In this document: positions 8,562 to 19,009 of the stretch, in pieces
Layout: each line of letters opens with the position of its first letter
How positions within the stretch are numbered: the stretch's first letter is position 1
Source: Phytohabitans flavus
GTDB lineage: Bacteria; Actinomycetota; Actinomycetes; Mycobacteriales; Micromonosporaceae
Assembly (NCBI RefSeq): GCF_011764545.1
Contig: NZ_AP022870.1
Location: forward strand, 6,950,001-7,014,000
Direction: 5' to 3'
DNA length: 64,000 bases
Position numbers and translations under genes: made by a program
The notes under the pieces: generated by a model
Told to the model about the DNA's origin: nothing
The model's input: the letters and a program-made list of their open reading frames with translations, nothing else
Database searches by the model: none

Positions 8562-10061
8562 TCACTCGGTTGCAGTATCTCCCGAGGTCAACCCATCTCG
8601 CCCGGCATCGTCCCCGTCGTGCGGAGTCTCACCTCGCGCCGCTCTCGCGCGAGCCGCCGCTTCTGCGGATGGGGTGCCCGGACGCTTACTCTCCGTCCAG
8701 CCCTCGAAAATGCGCAGTGCCCCAGCGGACACCGCGAGCGCGCCGGGCGGCACGTCCTCGCGGACGACCGTGCCAGCACCCGTGTAGGCGCCGTCGCCTA
8801 CCTCGACCGGTGCCACGAACATGTTGTCCGAGCCGGTACGCGCGTAGCTGCCGATCACCGTACGGTGCTTGTCCACCCCGTCGTAGTTGACGAACACGGA
8901 GGCCGCGCCGATATTCGTGTGCTCGCCGATCGTGGCGTCACCCACGTACGACAGGTGGGGTACTTTCGAACCCTCGCCGAGCTCCGAGTTCTTTGTCTCC
9001 ACGAACGTGCCCACTTTGGACTTGCGGGCCAGCCTCGTGCCCGGGCGCAGGTACGCGAACGGCCCCACGCCCGCCTCCGGACCCACCTCGGCACCGACCG
9101 AGTGCGTACGCACCACGGAGGCGCCCGCGCCCACCACCGTGTCGATCAGCGTGGTGTCCGGGCCGACCGTCGCACCGGCGGCGACGGAGGTGGCCCCGCG
9201 CAGCTGCGTATTTTGGTCCAGCAGCACGTCGCGCTCCAGCGTCACGGTCACGTCGATCCACGTCGTCGCCGGGTCGAGGATCGTGACCCCCGAGCGCATC
9301 CAGGCCCGGTTGATCCGGTCGCGCAGCAAGGCCCGCAACCCGGCCAGCTCCGCGCGGTCGTTGCAGCCGAGCGTCTCGGTGGCGTCCGCGGCCACGTGCA
9401 CACCCACCGGCTTGCCGTCTGTCGCGAGCAGCCCGAAGACGTCGGTCAGGTACTCCTCGCCCTGGTCGTTGTCGGTCGACAGCTTGCCGAGCGCCTCGCG
9501 CAGCAGCGCGCCGTCGAACGCGTAGATGCCCGCGTTGATCTCGCGGATCGCGCGCTGCTCCGCCGTCGCGTCGCGCTCCTCGACGATCCGCTCGAGGCGG
9601 CCGGACTCGTCGCGCACGATACGACCGAGCCCGGTCGGATCGGCCACCTCGGCGGCCAGCACGGTCGCGCCACAACCACCCGCCTCGTGGGTCTCGACGA
9701 GGTCCCGAACCGTCTCCGGGCGCAGGAGCGGCACGTCGCCGTTGAGCACGACGACGGTGTCACCGACGTCGCCCGCGGCCTCGATCGCGATCCGCACCGC
9801 GTGCCCCGTGCCGTGCTGCACCGCCTGGAGCACCGGCTCGGCGTCCGGCGCCACCTCGGCGAGGTGCGCCTTGACCTGGTCGGCACCGTGGCCGACGACG
9901 ACGAGCGTGCGCTGCGCCTGAATCCCGGCGGCGGCGACGAGCACGTGGCCGGCGAGGGTGCGGCCGAGCAGCGGGTGCAGCACCTTCGGAAGCGCCGACT
10001 TCATCCGCTTGCCCTCACCGGCGGCAAGGACGACGACGGTACGGGATTGCGAGGATGTCAC
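8562..10061 (-). CDS. glmU: Bifunctional GlcNAc-1-phosphate uridyltransferase / glucosamine-1-phosphate acetyltransferase
   Basis: 499-residue cytoplasmic enzyme making UDP-GlcNAc for peptidoglycan. The N-terminal uridyltransferase domain carries VVLAAGEGKRMKSALPKVLH and VLNGDVPLL; the C-terminal half is a left-handed beta-helix acetyltransferase with GPFAYLRPGTRLARKSKVG, FVETKNSELGEGSKVPHLSY and NIGAASVFVNYDGVDKHRT. The tail after about residue 455 is a charged, Ala-rich extension, as in other actinomycetes. The start is GTG. tRNA-Gln lies just upstream on the same strand. Confidence 0.96.
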   Translation of the reverse strand: MTSSQSRTVVVLAAGEGKRMKSALPKVLHPLLGRTLAGHVLVAAAGIQAQRTLVVVGHGADQVKAHLAEVAPDAEPVLQAVQHGTGHAVRIAIEAAGDVGDTVVVLNGDVPLLRPETVRDLVETHEAGGCGATVLAAEVADPTGLGRIVRDESGRLERIVEERDATAEQRAIREINAGIYAFDGALLREALGKLSTDNDQGEEYLTDVFGLLATDGKPVGVHVAADATETLGCNDRAELAGLRALLRDRINRAWMRSGVTILDPATTWIDVTVTLERDVLLDQNTQLRGATSVAAGATVGPDTTLIDTVVGAGASVVRTHSVGAEVGPEAGVGPFAYLRPGTRLARKSKVGTFVETKNSELGEGSKVPHLSYVGDATIGEHTNIGAASVFVNYDGVDKHRTVIGSYARTGSDNMFVAPVEVGDGAYTGAGTVVREDVPPGALAVSAGALRIFEGWTESKRPGTPSAEAAARARAARGETPHDGDDAGRDGLTSGDTATE

Positions 10062-10176
10062 GAGCTAGCTCCCTCAGGGATGTCTGCGGGTTGCTGCCTC
10101 ATGCTAGTCGCGCGCGAGCTGGCCGCTGCGGGTGGCCCGTTGTCGCGATCCGGACACATCCGGACATCAGCGACAG

Positions 10177-10248
10177 CTCGGCTGCCAGGACTCGAACCTG
10201 GAACATACGGACCAAAACCGCAGGTGTTGCCAATTACACCACAGCCGA
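10177..10248 (-). tRNA. tRNA-Gln (anticodon TTG)
   Basis: A 72-base cloverleaf on the minus strand. The acceptor TCGGCTG pairs with CAGCCGA, the discriminator is G, the T arm carries GGTTCGAGTCC, and the anticodon loop TTTTGGT places TTG in the anticodon position. No CCA is encoded. It lies upstream of glmU. Confidence 0.93.
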
Positions 10249-10379
10249 CTGCTTTCGCGCCTGACAGCGTAGCGCTCGACAGATCACAACGGGAAACTAC
10301 TTCGCCGGCTTCGCTGGTACGTCTGCTGTTCGCCAAAGGGGTTGGCGGCGCAGAAACGGGGCATCAACCCCTGTCAGAC

Positions 10380-10406
10380 TACGGTCCCGTAAGTTACGGT
10401 GACGTA
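10380..10406. promoter_or_regulatory. Twin inverted-repeat operator upstream of the desaturase
   Basis: Two 12-base sites, TACGGTCCCGTA (perfect TACGG-N2-CCGTA) at 10380 and TACGGTGACGTA (TACG/CGTA arms) at 10395, spaced 15 bases start to start and 59 bases before the desaturase ATG. I infer binding by the TetR-family product encoded immediately downstream of the desaturase. Confidence 0.55.
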
Positions 10407-10464
10407 GGCGTAGCTTGACGCCCCCCGGACGCCAAAAGCCACACCACCAGCTCAGCGAGGTGCC

Positions 10465-11421
10465 ATGAACACCGCCACCCTCGACGACACTCCTGTCAAC
10501 AGCCCCAAGCCGCTCACCGATGGCAAGCAGTCCAGCGGCATCCTGATCGGCCTCTGGGCCTTCGTGGTGATCCCGTTCCTCGCGGTCTTCGCTGCCGTGC
10601 CCGTCGCGTGGGGCGGCTGGCTCTCCTGGACCGACGTCGCGATCTTCCTGGTGATCTACACGGTCTCCGGCCTCGGCATCACCGTGGGCTTCCACCGCTA
10701 CTTCACCCACGGGTCGTTCAAGGCCAAGCGGTGGCTGCGGGTGACGCTGGCGGTCGCCGGCTCGTTCGCTGTCGAGGGCAACATCACCCAGTGGGTGGCG
10801 GACCACCGCCGGCACCACATGTTCTCGGACGTGGAGGGTGACCCGCACTCGCCGTGGCGGTTCGGCACCAGCTTCTGGGCGCTGACCAAGGGCCTCTGGT
10901 TCGCCCACATGGGGTGGCTCTTCCACCGCGAGCTGTCCAACCGTGACCGCTTCGCGCCCGATCTGGTGGCCGACAAGGACATCAGCAAGGTCGACCGGCT
11001 GTTCCCGCTGCTGGTGACGATCTCGATGCTGGCGCCGGCGGTCATCGGCGGGCTCGTGACCTGGTCGTGGATGGGAGCGCTGACCGCGTTCTTCTGGGCC
11101 GGGCTGGTGCGCGTCGGCCTGCTGCACCATGTCACCTGGTCGATCAACTCGATCTGCCACGTCTACGGCGAGCGCCCCTTCGAGGTGCGCCAGGGTGACC
11201 GCGCGGCCAACTTCTGGCCGTTGGCGATCCTGTCGTTCGGCGAGAGCTGGCACAACCTGCACCACGCGGATCCGACCTCGGCCCGTCACGGCGTGCTGCG
11301 CGGCCAGATCGACATCTCGGCCCGCACCATCTGGATCTTCGAGAAGCTCGGCGCGGCCTCGGATGTGCGCTGGCCGAAGCCGGAGCGCATCGCGGCGAAG
11401 CTGGTAAAACCTTCCTCGTGA
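10465..11421 (+). CDS. Acyl-CoA delta-9-type fatty acid desaturase
   Basis: 318-residue integral-membrane di-iron desaturase that inserts a double bond into acyl-CoA chains to adjust membrane fluidity. The three histidine boxes are HRYFTH (about residue 77), HRRHH (about 115) and HNLHH (about 255), with the expected hydrophobic segments at residues 25-75 and 180-215. Length is that of the bacterial soluble-donor type without a cytochrome b5 domain. The stop overlaps the GTG start of a TetR regulator, and a twin palindrome lies upstream, so repression by the co-transcribed regulator is likely. Confidence 0.93.
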   Translation: MNTATLDDTPVNSPKPLTDGKQSSGILIGLWAFVVIPFLAVFAAVPVAWGGWLSWTDVAIFLVIYTVSGLGITVGFHRYFTHGSFKAKRWLRVTLAVAGSFAVEGNITQWVADHRRHHMFSDVEGDPHSPWRFGTSFWALTKGLWFAHMGWLFHRELSNRDRFAPDLVADKDISKVDRLFPLLVTISMLAPAVIGGLVTWSWMGALTAFFWAGLVRVGLLHHVTWSINSICHVYGERPFEVRQGDRAANFWPLAILSFGESWHNLHHADPTSARHGVLRGQIDISARTIWIFEKLGAASDVRWPKPERIAAKLVKPSS

Positions 11422-12080
11422 CTGACAGTCCGAGCGCCAACGGGGCGGCGCCGGCCAAGACCGGCAGCCGGGTGCGGATGTCCGCGGCGCAGCGTCGCGA
11501 GCAGCTGATCGCGATCGGCCGCGAGCTTTTCGCGGAGCGCGGGTTCGACGCGACCTCCATCGAGGAGGTCGCGGCCCGCGCGAAGGTCTCCAAACCCGTC
11601 GTGTACGAGCACTTCGGCGGCAAGGAAGGCCTGTACGCGGTGGTGGTCGACCGCGAGGTGCGGGCGCTGCTGGACCGGATCACGAACGCGCTGACCGCCG
11701 GGCACCCCCGGGAGCTGCTGGAGCAGGCGGCGCTGGCGCTGCTCGACTACATCGAGTCGGAGACGGCCGGCTTCCGCGTGCTCGTGCGGGAGTCGCCGCT
11801 GATGTCCGCGACGGGCAACTTCAGCAGCGTGATGAACGACGTGGCGCACCAGGTGGAGCACATCCTGGGTGCCGAGTTCAAGACGCGTGGGTACGACCCG
11901 AAGCTGGCCGAGCTTTACTCGCAGGCGCTCGTAGGCATGGTGGCGCTGACCGGCCGCTGGTGGCTGGAGGTGCGCAAGCCGCGCAAGGACACGGTGGCGG
12001 CCCACCTCGTCAACCTGGCGTGGAATGGCCTGTCCCACCTGGAGGCGAAGCCGGTCCTGCTCACTCGTCGCGCGAAGTAG
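11418..12080 (+). CDS. TetR-family regulator, coupled to desaturase
   Basis: 220-residue TetR-type repressor. A disordered start of about 20 residues precedes the HTH: REQLIAIGRELFAERGFDAT then SIEEVAARAKVSKPVVYEHF, GGKEGLYAVVVDRE. The C-terminal ligand domain is of unknown specificity; by context an acyl-CoA or fatty acid is plausible. The GTG start overlaps the desaturase stop (GTGA), so the pair is one transcript, and it probably autoregulates through the twin site at 10380-10406. Its last 20 bases overlap the convergent DUF4383 gene. Confidence 0.88.
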   Translation: MTDSPSANGAAPAKTGSRVRMSAAQRREQLIAIGRELFAERGFDATSIEEVAARAKVSKPVVYEHFGGKEGLYAVVVDREVRALLDRITNALTAGHPRELLEQAALALLDYIESETAGFRVLVRESPLMSATGNFSSVMNDVAHQVEHILGAEFKTRGYDPKLAELYSQALVGMVALTGRWWLEVRKPRKDTVAAHLVNLAWNGLSHLEAKPVLLTRRAK

Positions 12081-12546
12081 TGGGTACCGCCTCGATGTGG
12101 CGGCGGAAGCGCGCCTCGGCCTCGACGTCTTCAGACGAGCCGACCTTGTCGTAGAAGCCGGCGGTAAGCGCGAACAGCCCGAAGACGAACGAAACGATCA
12201 CCGTGGACATCGAGAAGTTGAGGAAGTTGGCGTCGGTGCGCAAGAGCACCATCATGGTCAGCCCGACGACGATGAAGACCAGGCCGGCACCGAGGTTGAG
12301 CATGTGTTCGATGTTGCCGCCGACCACCGCGCCGATGGCCAGCACCGCACCCCAGATGATCGAGACGATGGCGAAGGCCAGGTTGGTGCGCAGGCCGAGC
12401 ACCCACTTGCCGTCCTGGGCGAAAAGCGGCTCACCCGCGGTCTGAACCACGCCGAGGATCCCGAAGGCCAGGATGTACAGGCCGATCAGGCCGGCGAACG
12501 TGCGCCACAGCGGTCGCAGCGGGTGATTGATCGGGATGTGCGCCAT
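12061..12546 (-). CDS. DUF4383 family membrane protein (paralogue A)
   Basis: 161-residue small membrane protein with four hydrophobic segments (about residues 15-35, 55-75, 80-100 and 115-135). It opens with the family motif NHPLRPLWR followed by GLYILAFGILG, and has LLRTDANFLNFSM before the last helix. No catalytic residues are evident and the function is unknown. It shares clear end-to-end similarity with the next gene, so the two are a tandem duplication. The 3' end overlaps the convergent TetR gene by 20 bases. Confidence 0.85.
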   Translation of the reverse strand: MAHIPINHPLRPLWRTFAGLIGLYILAFGILGVVQTAGEPLFAQDGKWVLGLRTNLAFAIVSIIWGAVLAIGAVVGGNIEHMLNLGAGLVFIVVGLTMMVLLRTDANFLNFSMSTVIVSFVFGLFALTAGFYDKVGSSEDVEAEARFRRHIEAVPTTSRDE

Positions 12547-12590
12547 ACCTGGATTGTCATCCCCGCCGCGACCTCTCCGCAGCGCAACGG

Positions 12591-13049
12591 CTACTCCAGG
12601 AAGAGCCTGGCCTCGCGCGACGCCTGCGCCTGCTCCTCGGTGCCGAGCTTGCCGTACATGGCGGCCGTCAGCAGCACCAGCGCCAGCACCATCGTCACGA
12701 TGACCGTGGGCATCGTGAAGCTGAGGTAGTTGGCGTCGGTGCGCATCAGGGCGAGCCCGGCCAGGCTGAGCGCGGCGAGCGCGTACCCGAACAACTTGTT
12801 GATCGCCACGTCGGCGTTACGGCCGACACCGATGCCGATCAGGATGATCAGCCCTACCGCGATCGAGATGACCGAGTAGCCGAGGTTGGTGCCCTGCCAT
12901 AGGGCCTCGGCGCCGTTCTGGGCGAAGAACTCGTCGCCGCTGGTCTCGATCAGCCCGAGGACGCCGAAGATGATCAGGTAGAGGCCGGTCAGCCCGCCGA
13001 GCGCCCGGTAGGTGGGCCGCAGCGGGTGGTTGACGGGAAAGTGCGCCAT
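12591..13049 (-). CDS. DUF4383 family membrane protein (paralogue B)
   Basis: 152-residue paralogue of the neighbouring protein, with the same NHPLRPTYR start, GLYLIIFGVLG first helix and LMRTDANYLSFTMPTV before helix four. Four membrane spans and a short charged cytoplasmic tail ending in LFLE. The two genes are separated by 44 bases and run in the same direction, so this copy is upstream in the likely transcript. Function unknown; the duplication is the notable point. Confidence 0.85.
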   Translation of the reverse strand: MAHFPVNHPLRPTYRALGGLTGLYLIIFGVLGLIETSGDEFFAQNGAEALWQGTNLGYSVISIAVGLIILIGIGVGRNADVAINKLFGYALAALSLAGLALMRTDANYLSFTMPTVIVTMVLALVLLTAAMYGKLGTEEQAQASREARLFLE

Positions 13050-13097
13050 GGCCGCTGATTGTGGACTATCGCCCTCGACGGGTGCCGGGCAGCCCCG

Positions 13098-14890
<1,793 letters not shown>

Positions 14891-14891
<1 letters not shown>

Positions 14892-15871
14892 CAGATGACG
14901 CGGGCTCCAGGGACCGGTCCGTGCGCTGTCCGGGCGACGCGGCACGTCTCGGCCGCGGTCAGCTCTTCGGCGATGCGGGTGCCGTGCGGCCCGTCCGCCG
15001 CGAGGAAGACGCAGGTCGGGCCCGACCCGGAGACGAGGCCGGCGAGGGCGCCGGCGGCGTGGCCGGCCTTGAGCACATCGGCGAGGCCGGGCCGGAGCGA
15101 GAGCGCCGCGGCCTGGAGGTCGTTGTCGAGCGCCGCGCCGAGCACGGCCGGGTCGCGCTGCCGCAGCGCGGCGAGCAGCTGGTCGGCGGTGCCGAGCAGC
15201 GGGTTGCTGGCGTGGCCGGGGAGGCGCGGCGCCTGGCCGGACTCCCGCAGCCGGTCGAGCTCGCGGTAGACGTCCGGCGTGGACAGGCCGCCGTCGGCGA
15301 TCGCGACCACCCAGTGCCACGAGTTGGGCCGGGCGAGCACCGGGCTGACCGCCTCGCCCCGGCCGGTGCCGAGGGCCGTGCCCCCATACACGAGGAAGGG
15401 CACATCGGAGCCGATGCCGGCGGCGACGGTGGCGAGCTCGTCACGGGAGAGGCCGAGCCCCCACAGCGCGTCGCAGGCGACGAGCGCGGCGGCCGCGTCC
15501 GCGCTGCCACCGGCGAGGCCGGCCGCGAGCGGGATCTGCTTGCGCAGGTGGAGGCGGGCGTGGGCGGGCACCTTCGCGTGGGCGGCGAGGGCGCGGGCCG
15601 CGCGGATCACCAGGTTGCTCTCGTCGAGGGCCAGCTCACCGGCGCCCTCACCCTCCATCGTGAGGGTGAGCGTGTCGCCGCGGCGGGCGGTCAGCTCGTC
15701 GTACAGCGAGATCGCGTGGTAGACGGTGCTGAGCTCGTGATAGCCGTCCACCCGCAGGGGCCCGACGCCGAGATGCAGATTGATCTTCGCGGGTACGCGT
15801 ACCTTCACCGGCCCGGACGCCGCAAGGCGCGGCCGGTCCAGCTCCTCGTCCGGCCGCCAAGCCTCGGTCAC
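14891..15871 (-). CDS. ispE: 4-diphosphocytidyl-2-C-methyl-D-erythritol kinase
   Basis: 326-residue GHMP kinase of the MEP isoprenoid pathway, phosphorylating CDP-methylerythritol at the 2-hydroxyl. Diagnostic: VRVPAKINLHLGVGPLRVDG (catalytic Lys region), the phosphate-binding IPLAAGLAGGSADAAAAL near residue 120, IGSDVPFLVYGG, and the C-terminal GLVSGSGPTCVFL. Start is GTG. The order tatD-rsmA-ispE-ABC-F on one strand is the standard actinobacterial arrangement. Length is slightly above average because of a variable loop after PDVYRELDRL. Confidence 0.95.
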
Positions 15872-15909
15872 GGAGTGATGTCCTGCACTCGCGCTCGCAC
15901 GTGGTCAGC

Positions 15910-16755
15910 CTACTCGGCGGCCCGGCTCGGTACGGGCGCGGCAAGCGCTATGGCGGCGAACTGGTCCACGGTCAGGGACTCCCCACGCGCGCCCGGATCG
16001 ACCCCGGCCGCCTCAAGCATGGCTCCCGCACGGTCGGCGCCGCCCGCCCAGCCGGCCAGCGCGGCGCGGAGGGTCTTGCGCCGCTGGGCGAACGCGGCAT
16101 CGACGACCGCGAACACCCGCTCGCGCGGAGCGGCCGGCGGCTCTCGCCTGGTGAAGGCGACGAGGCCGGAATCGACGTTCGGTACGGGCCAGAAGACGCT
16201 CGGCGGTACCCGGCCGGCGGTGCGTGCGCTCGCGTACCAGGCGAGCTTGACCGACGGCACCCCGTACACCTTGGAGCCAGGGCCGGCCACCAGCCGGTCG
16301 GCGACCTCCTTCTGCACCATGACCAGCCCGTGCCGCAGCGTGGGCAGCTCGGCGAGCAGGGTGAGGACCACGGGCACGGCAACGTTGTACGGCAGGTTGG
16401 CCACCAGCGCGGTCGGCACCGGGTCGAGCTCCGCGGCGGTGACCCGCAGCGCGTCCGCCCGGTGCACAGTGAGGTTGCCGGGGTGGCCGGCGGTATCGGC
16501 GAGCGCACCGGCCAGTACCGGGTCGATCTCCACGGCGTGTACGTGACGGGAGACCGGCAGCAGTCCCAGGGTGAGCGACCCGAGCCCCGGCCCCACCTCG
16601 ACCACGACGTCGTCCGGGTCGAGCGCGGCGGCCGACACGATGCGCCGCACCGTATTGGGGTCGTGCACGAAGTTCTGGCCGAGCCGCTTGGTGGGCGCGA
16701 TGCCCAGCCGCGCGGCCAGCTCCCGGATCTCCGCCGGGCCGAGCAGGTCGGTCAC
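15910..16755 (-). CDS. rsmA: 16S rRNA (adenine1518-N6/adenine1519-N6)-dimethyltransferase
   Basis: 281-residue KsgA/RsmA methylase that dimethylates two adjacent adenosines in the 3' helix of 16S rRNA during small-subunit maturation. It shows KRLGQNFVHDPNTVRRIV, SAM motif I VVEVGPGLGSLTLGLL, the catalytic NLPYNVAVPV, and the C-terminal QRRKTLRAALAGW. Two adjacent GTG codons (16758 and 16755) could start it; the second overlaps the tatD stop as GTGA. The frame continues upstream inside tatD without meaning. Loss of such enzymes gives kasugamycin resistance in known cases. Confidence 0.94.
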   Translation of the reverse strand: MTDLLGPAEIRELAARLGIAPTKRLGQNFVHDPNTVRRIVSAAALDPDDVVVEVGPGLGSLTLGLLPVSRHVHAVEIDPVLAGALADTAGHPGNLTVHRADALRVTAAELDPVPTALVANLPYNVAVPVVLTLLAELPTLRHGLVMVQKEVADRLVAGPGSKVYGVPSVKLAWYASARTAGRVPPSVFWPVPNVDSGLVAFTRREPPAAPRERVFAVVDAAFAQRRKTLRAALAGWAGGADRAGAMLEAAGVDPGARGESLTVDQFAAIALAAPVPSRAAE

Positions 16756-17603
16756 CACGGTCCGAAGACGCGGTCGCCGGTCGCGGAGATCGCGGCGCAG
16801 AGGTCGTCGAGGTCGGCCCCGGTCGTTTCCGCCAAGGCGCGGACGGTCAGCGGAATCAGGTACGAGGCGTTGGGCCGGCCACGGAACGGCATCGGGGTCA
16901 GGTACGGCGCGTCGGTCTCCACCAGCATCTGCTTGATCGGCGTCACCCGGGCCGCGTCGCGCAGGGCCACCGCGTTGGCGAAGGTGACCGTGCCGGCGAA
17001 GCTCAGCAGGTACCCCCGACGGACGCACTCGGCCGCGAAGTCGGCGTCCCCAGAGAAGCAGTGCAGCACCACGGTTTCCGGCGCGCCCTCGTCGTCCAGG
17101 ATGCGCAGGATGTCCGCATGTGCCTCCCGGTCGTGGATCACCAGCGCCTTGCCGTGCCGCTTGGCGATCGCGATGTGCGCGCGGAAGCTCGCCTCCTGCG
17201 CGGCCCGCCCCTCGTCGCCGGTGCGGAACGTGTCCATCCCCGTCTCGCCGATGCCGCGTACCCGCTCGTCGGCCGCCAGCCCCTCGATCACCCGAAGAGC
17301 CTCGTCTAGCTGGGCGCCGAGGCGGGGTGCCTCGTTGGGGTGCAGCGCCACGGTCGCGACGACGGCGGAGTGCCGGGCGGCGAGATCGACACCCAAGCGC
17401 GAGGACTCCACGTCGACGCCGACCTGCACCAGCCGGTCGACGCCCGCGGTGGCGGCGAGCCCCACGAGCTCCGCCACCCCACCGGGCGCCCCCTCCTCGG
17501 CCACGGTGATGTCCAGGTGCGTGTGGCTGTCGATCACGGGAACCGCCAGCGGCTCCGGTGCCGGCGGAAACTCCCCTTGGCGCTGGCGTCGCGTACTCCT
17601 CAT
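16752..17603 (-). CDS. tatD: TatD-family metal-dependent deoxyribonuclease
   Basis: TIM-barrel metallohydrolase of the TatD family (3'-5' exonuclease or D-aminoacyl hydrolase activities are known in relatives). Metal ligands are visible in VIDSHTHLD, GIGETGMD, LVIHDREAH, VLHCFSGD and MLVETDAPYL. About 283 residues from ATG 17603; starts at 17615 and 17642 are also open and cannot be excluded, since no strong ribosome site distinguishes them. It is the first gene of the tatD-rsmA-ispE-ABC-F run and diverges from the unknown gene at 17741. Confidence 0.92.
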   Translation of the reverse strand: MRSTRRQRQGEFPPAPEPLAVPVIDSHTHLDITVAEEGAPGGVAELVGLAATAGVDRLVQVGVDVESSRLGVDLAARHSAVVATVALHPNEAPRLGAQLDEALRVIEGLAADERVRGIGETGMDTFRTGDEGRAAQEASFRAHIAIAKRHGKALVIHDREAHADILRILDDEGAPETVVLHCFSGDADFAAECVRRGYLLSFAGTVTFANAVALRDAARVTPIKQMLVETDAPYLTPMPFRGRPNASYLIPLTVRALAETTGADLDDLCAAISATGDRVFGPW

Positions 17604-17740
17604 CGCGCCCAGCATCCCACGCGTTCCGCCGGCTCCGTTCACTGGCGTTTACCTAGTCCTGTTGCGTCGTGCCAGGTGTCACAGGCAGGCGTAACCCAGC
17701 GTTCACCCACCAGCACAGGCTGCGCCCTATTGTCAGGCGG

Positions 17741-18994
17741 GTGACAGTTACCCCCTCGCCGACGCAGCCGCACATGGCTGGGGCAGGGCTGCATGTCACC
17801 TTCGAGGGGGTCGTCTACCCGGCCGAGGAGCTCGCCCACGGCGCGGCCTTCGAGCTGTTCAGCTTCGACCCGACCGACGGCTTCGAGCGCAACCCCCGGC
17901 CCGGCTCCGCGCACCCGTGGCACCGTTTCGTGCACGTGACCGAGGTGACGGCCGTGCAGGGCATGCGCCCGGCCACACCCGACGGGCCGGAGACACCGCT
18001 CATGGTGCCGCTCAACCGGGCCCTCGGGTGGCGCGACATCCACACGCTCAGCCAGTCCCCGGTCTACGCGCACGACCCGACGATCAGCGGCATCCGGCGC
18101 ACCGCGACGATCCGGCGCGGCACCCGCATGTTCAAGGTGCTTTCCGCCCGCCAGCTCAACGGTTACCTGCGGGGCTGGCTGCCGCACGGGTTCTGCTACC
18201 GCGAGCACGACATCGCCCACCTGCGCACGCCGGCCGACCTCGCGCTGCTGCGCACCGATAGCGAGTCGACACGCGACGACCCGGACGTCGTCTTCGCGAT
18301 CCGGTGGCGGGCCGTCGATCCGTATGACTTCGAGGTCCCGCTCGGCGACAACCACCGCGGGCTGGTCGGCATGCCCTCGCACGACCGGATGGGTGCGCCG
18401 GTGCTGGGCACAGGGTTCACCCCGAGCGGTCGGTTCGTGATCCCCGAGTTCGTCACCACCGACCTCGCCGACCTGCCGCTGCCGGCCAATGCCACCCTGC
18501 TGGCGTATACGCCGGACGGCACCGAGGTCGTGCTGTATACGTACCAGCCGGAGCAGCGAGGCTGGCTGCGCATGGTCGGCCCGCAGTGGCGCCACCTGCT
18601 CAACGGGGTGCCCGACATCGTGCCCGAGCAGGAGTACGTGCCGAGCGACGAGAAGACCAAGTCCACCCGCCTGGTGGGGCGCTACCGCGGCCAGGAGTAC
18701 GAGGCGGTGGCCGACCCGCCCGGCGAGTTCCGGGTGCTGGCTATGACGCGGGCGGCGCGCTACCCGGTGGAGGCGCTGGCCCGCCGCGCGTCGTATGCGC
18801 GGTGGCGGGGCGCCGACTGCCTGGTGCTGCGCCAGGAGTCGGGCTGGACCCGGCTGCGCTTGTGCCGTCCCAACCCGGACAACGTGGCGGCCCTCGGCGC
18901 GCAGTGCTACGAGCGGGGCATCTACGAGGCGTGGGCGCCAGCGGCCGAGATCACCGACCACCGCACGGTCAACATCGAGTACGCGCTCGGCTAG
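17741..18994 (+). CDS. Uncharacterised 417-residue protein
   Basis: I do not recognise the family. The product is soluble-looking, rich in Arg, Asp, Pro and aromatic residues, without signal peptide or membrane segment. It has three parts by eye: a 100-residue N-terminal region (HPWHRFVHVTEVTAVQG), a middle region with DIHTLSQSPVYAHDP, TATIRRGTRMFKVL and HGFCYREHDIAHLR, and a C-terminal region with GWLRMVGPQWRHLL and VLRQESGWTRLRLCRP. Start GTG 17741 is chosen because the codons before it do not resemble protein; an upstream ATG at 17669 is open. Codon bias matches neighbours, so it is a resident gene. Confidence 0.75.
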   Translation: MTVTPSPTQPHMAGAGLHVTFEGVVYPAEELAHGAAFELFSFDPTDGFERNPRPGSAHPWHRFVHVTEVTAVQGMRPATPDGPETPLMVPLNRALGWRDIHTLSQSPVYAHDPTISGIRRTATIRRGTRMFKVLSARQLNGYLRGWLPHGFCYREHDIAHLRTPADLALLRTDSESTRDDPDVVFAIRWRAVDPYDFEVPLGDNHRGLVGMPSHDRMGAPVLGTGFTPSGRFVIPEFVTTDLADLPLPANATLLAYTPDGTEVVLYTYQPEQRGWLRMVGPQWRHLLNGVPDIVPEQEYVPSDEKTKSTRLVGRYRGQEYEAVADPPGEFRVLAMTRAARYPVEALARRASYARWRGADCLVLRQESGWTRLRLCRPNPDNVAALGAQCYERGIYEAWAPAAEITDHRTVNIEYALG

Positions 18995-19009
18995 CCGGGT
19001 CGCGCTGGC

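Noticed and set aside
8538..10418. 626-residue plus-strand ORF across glmU and tRNA-Gln
   Set aside because: Antisense shadow of glmU; Arg/His-rich with no motif and it crosses a tRNA.
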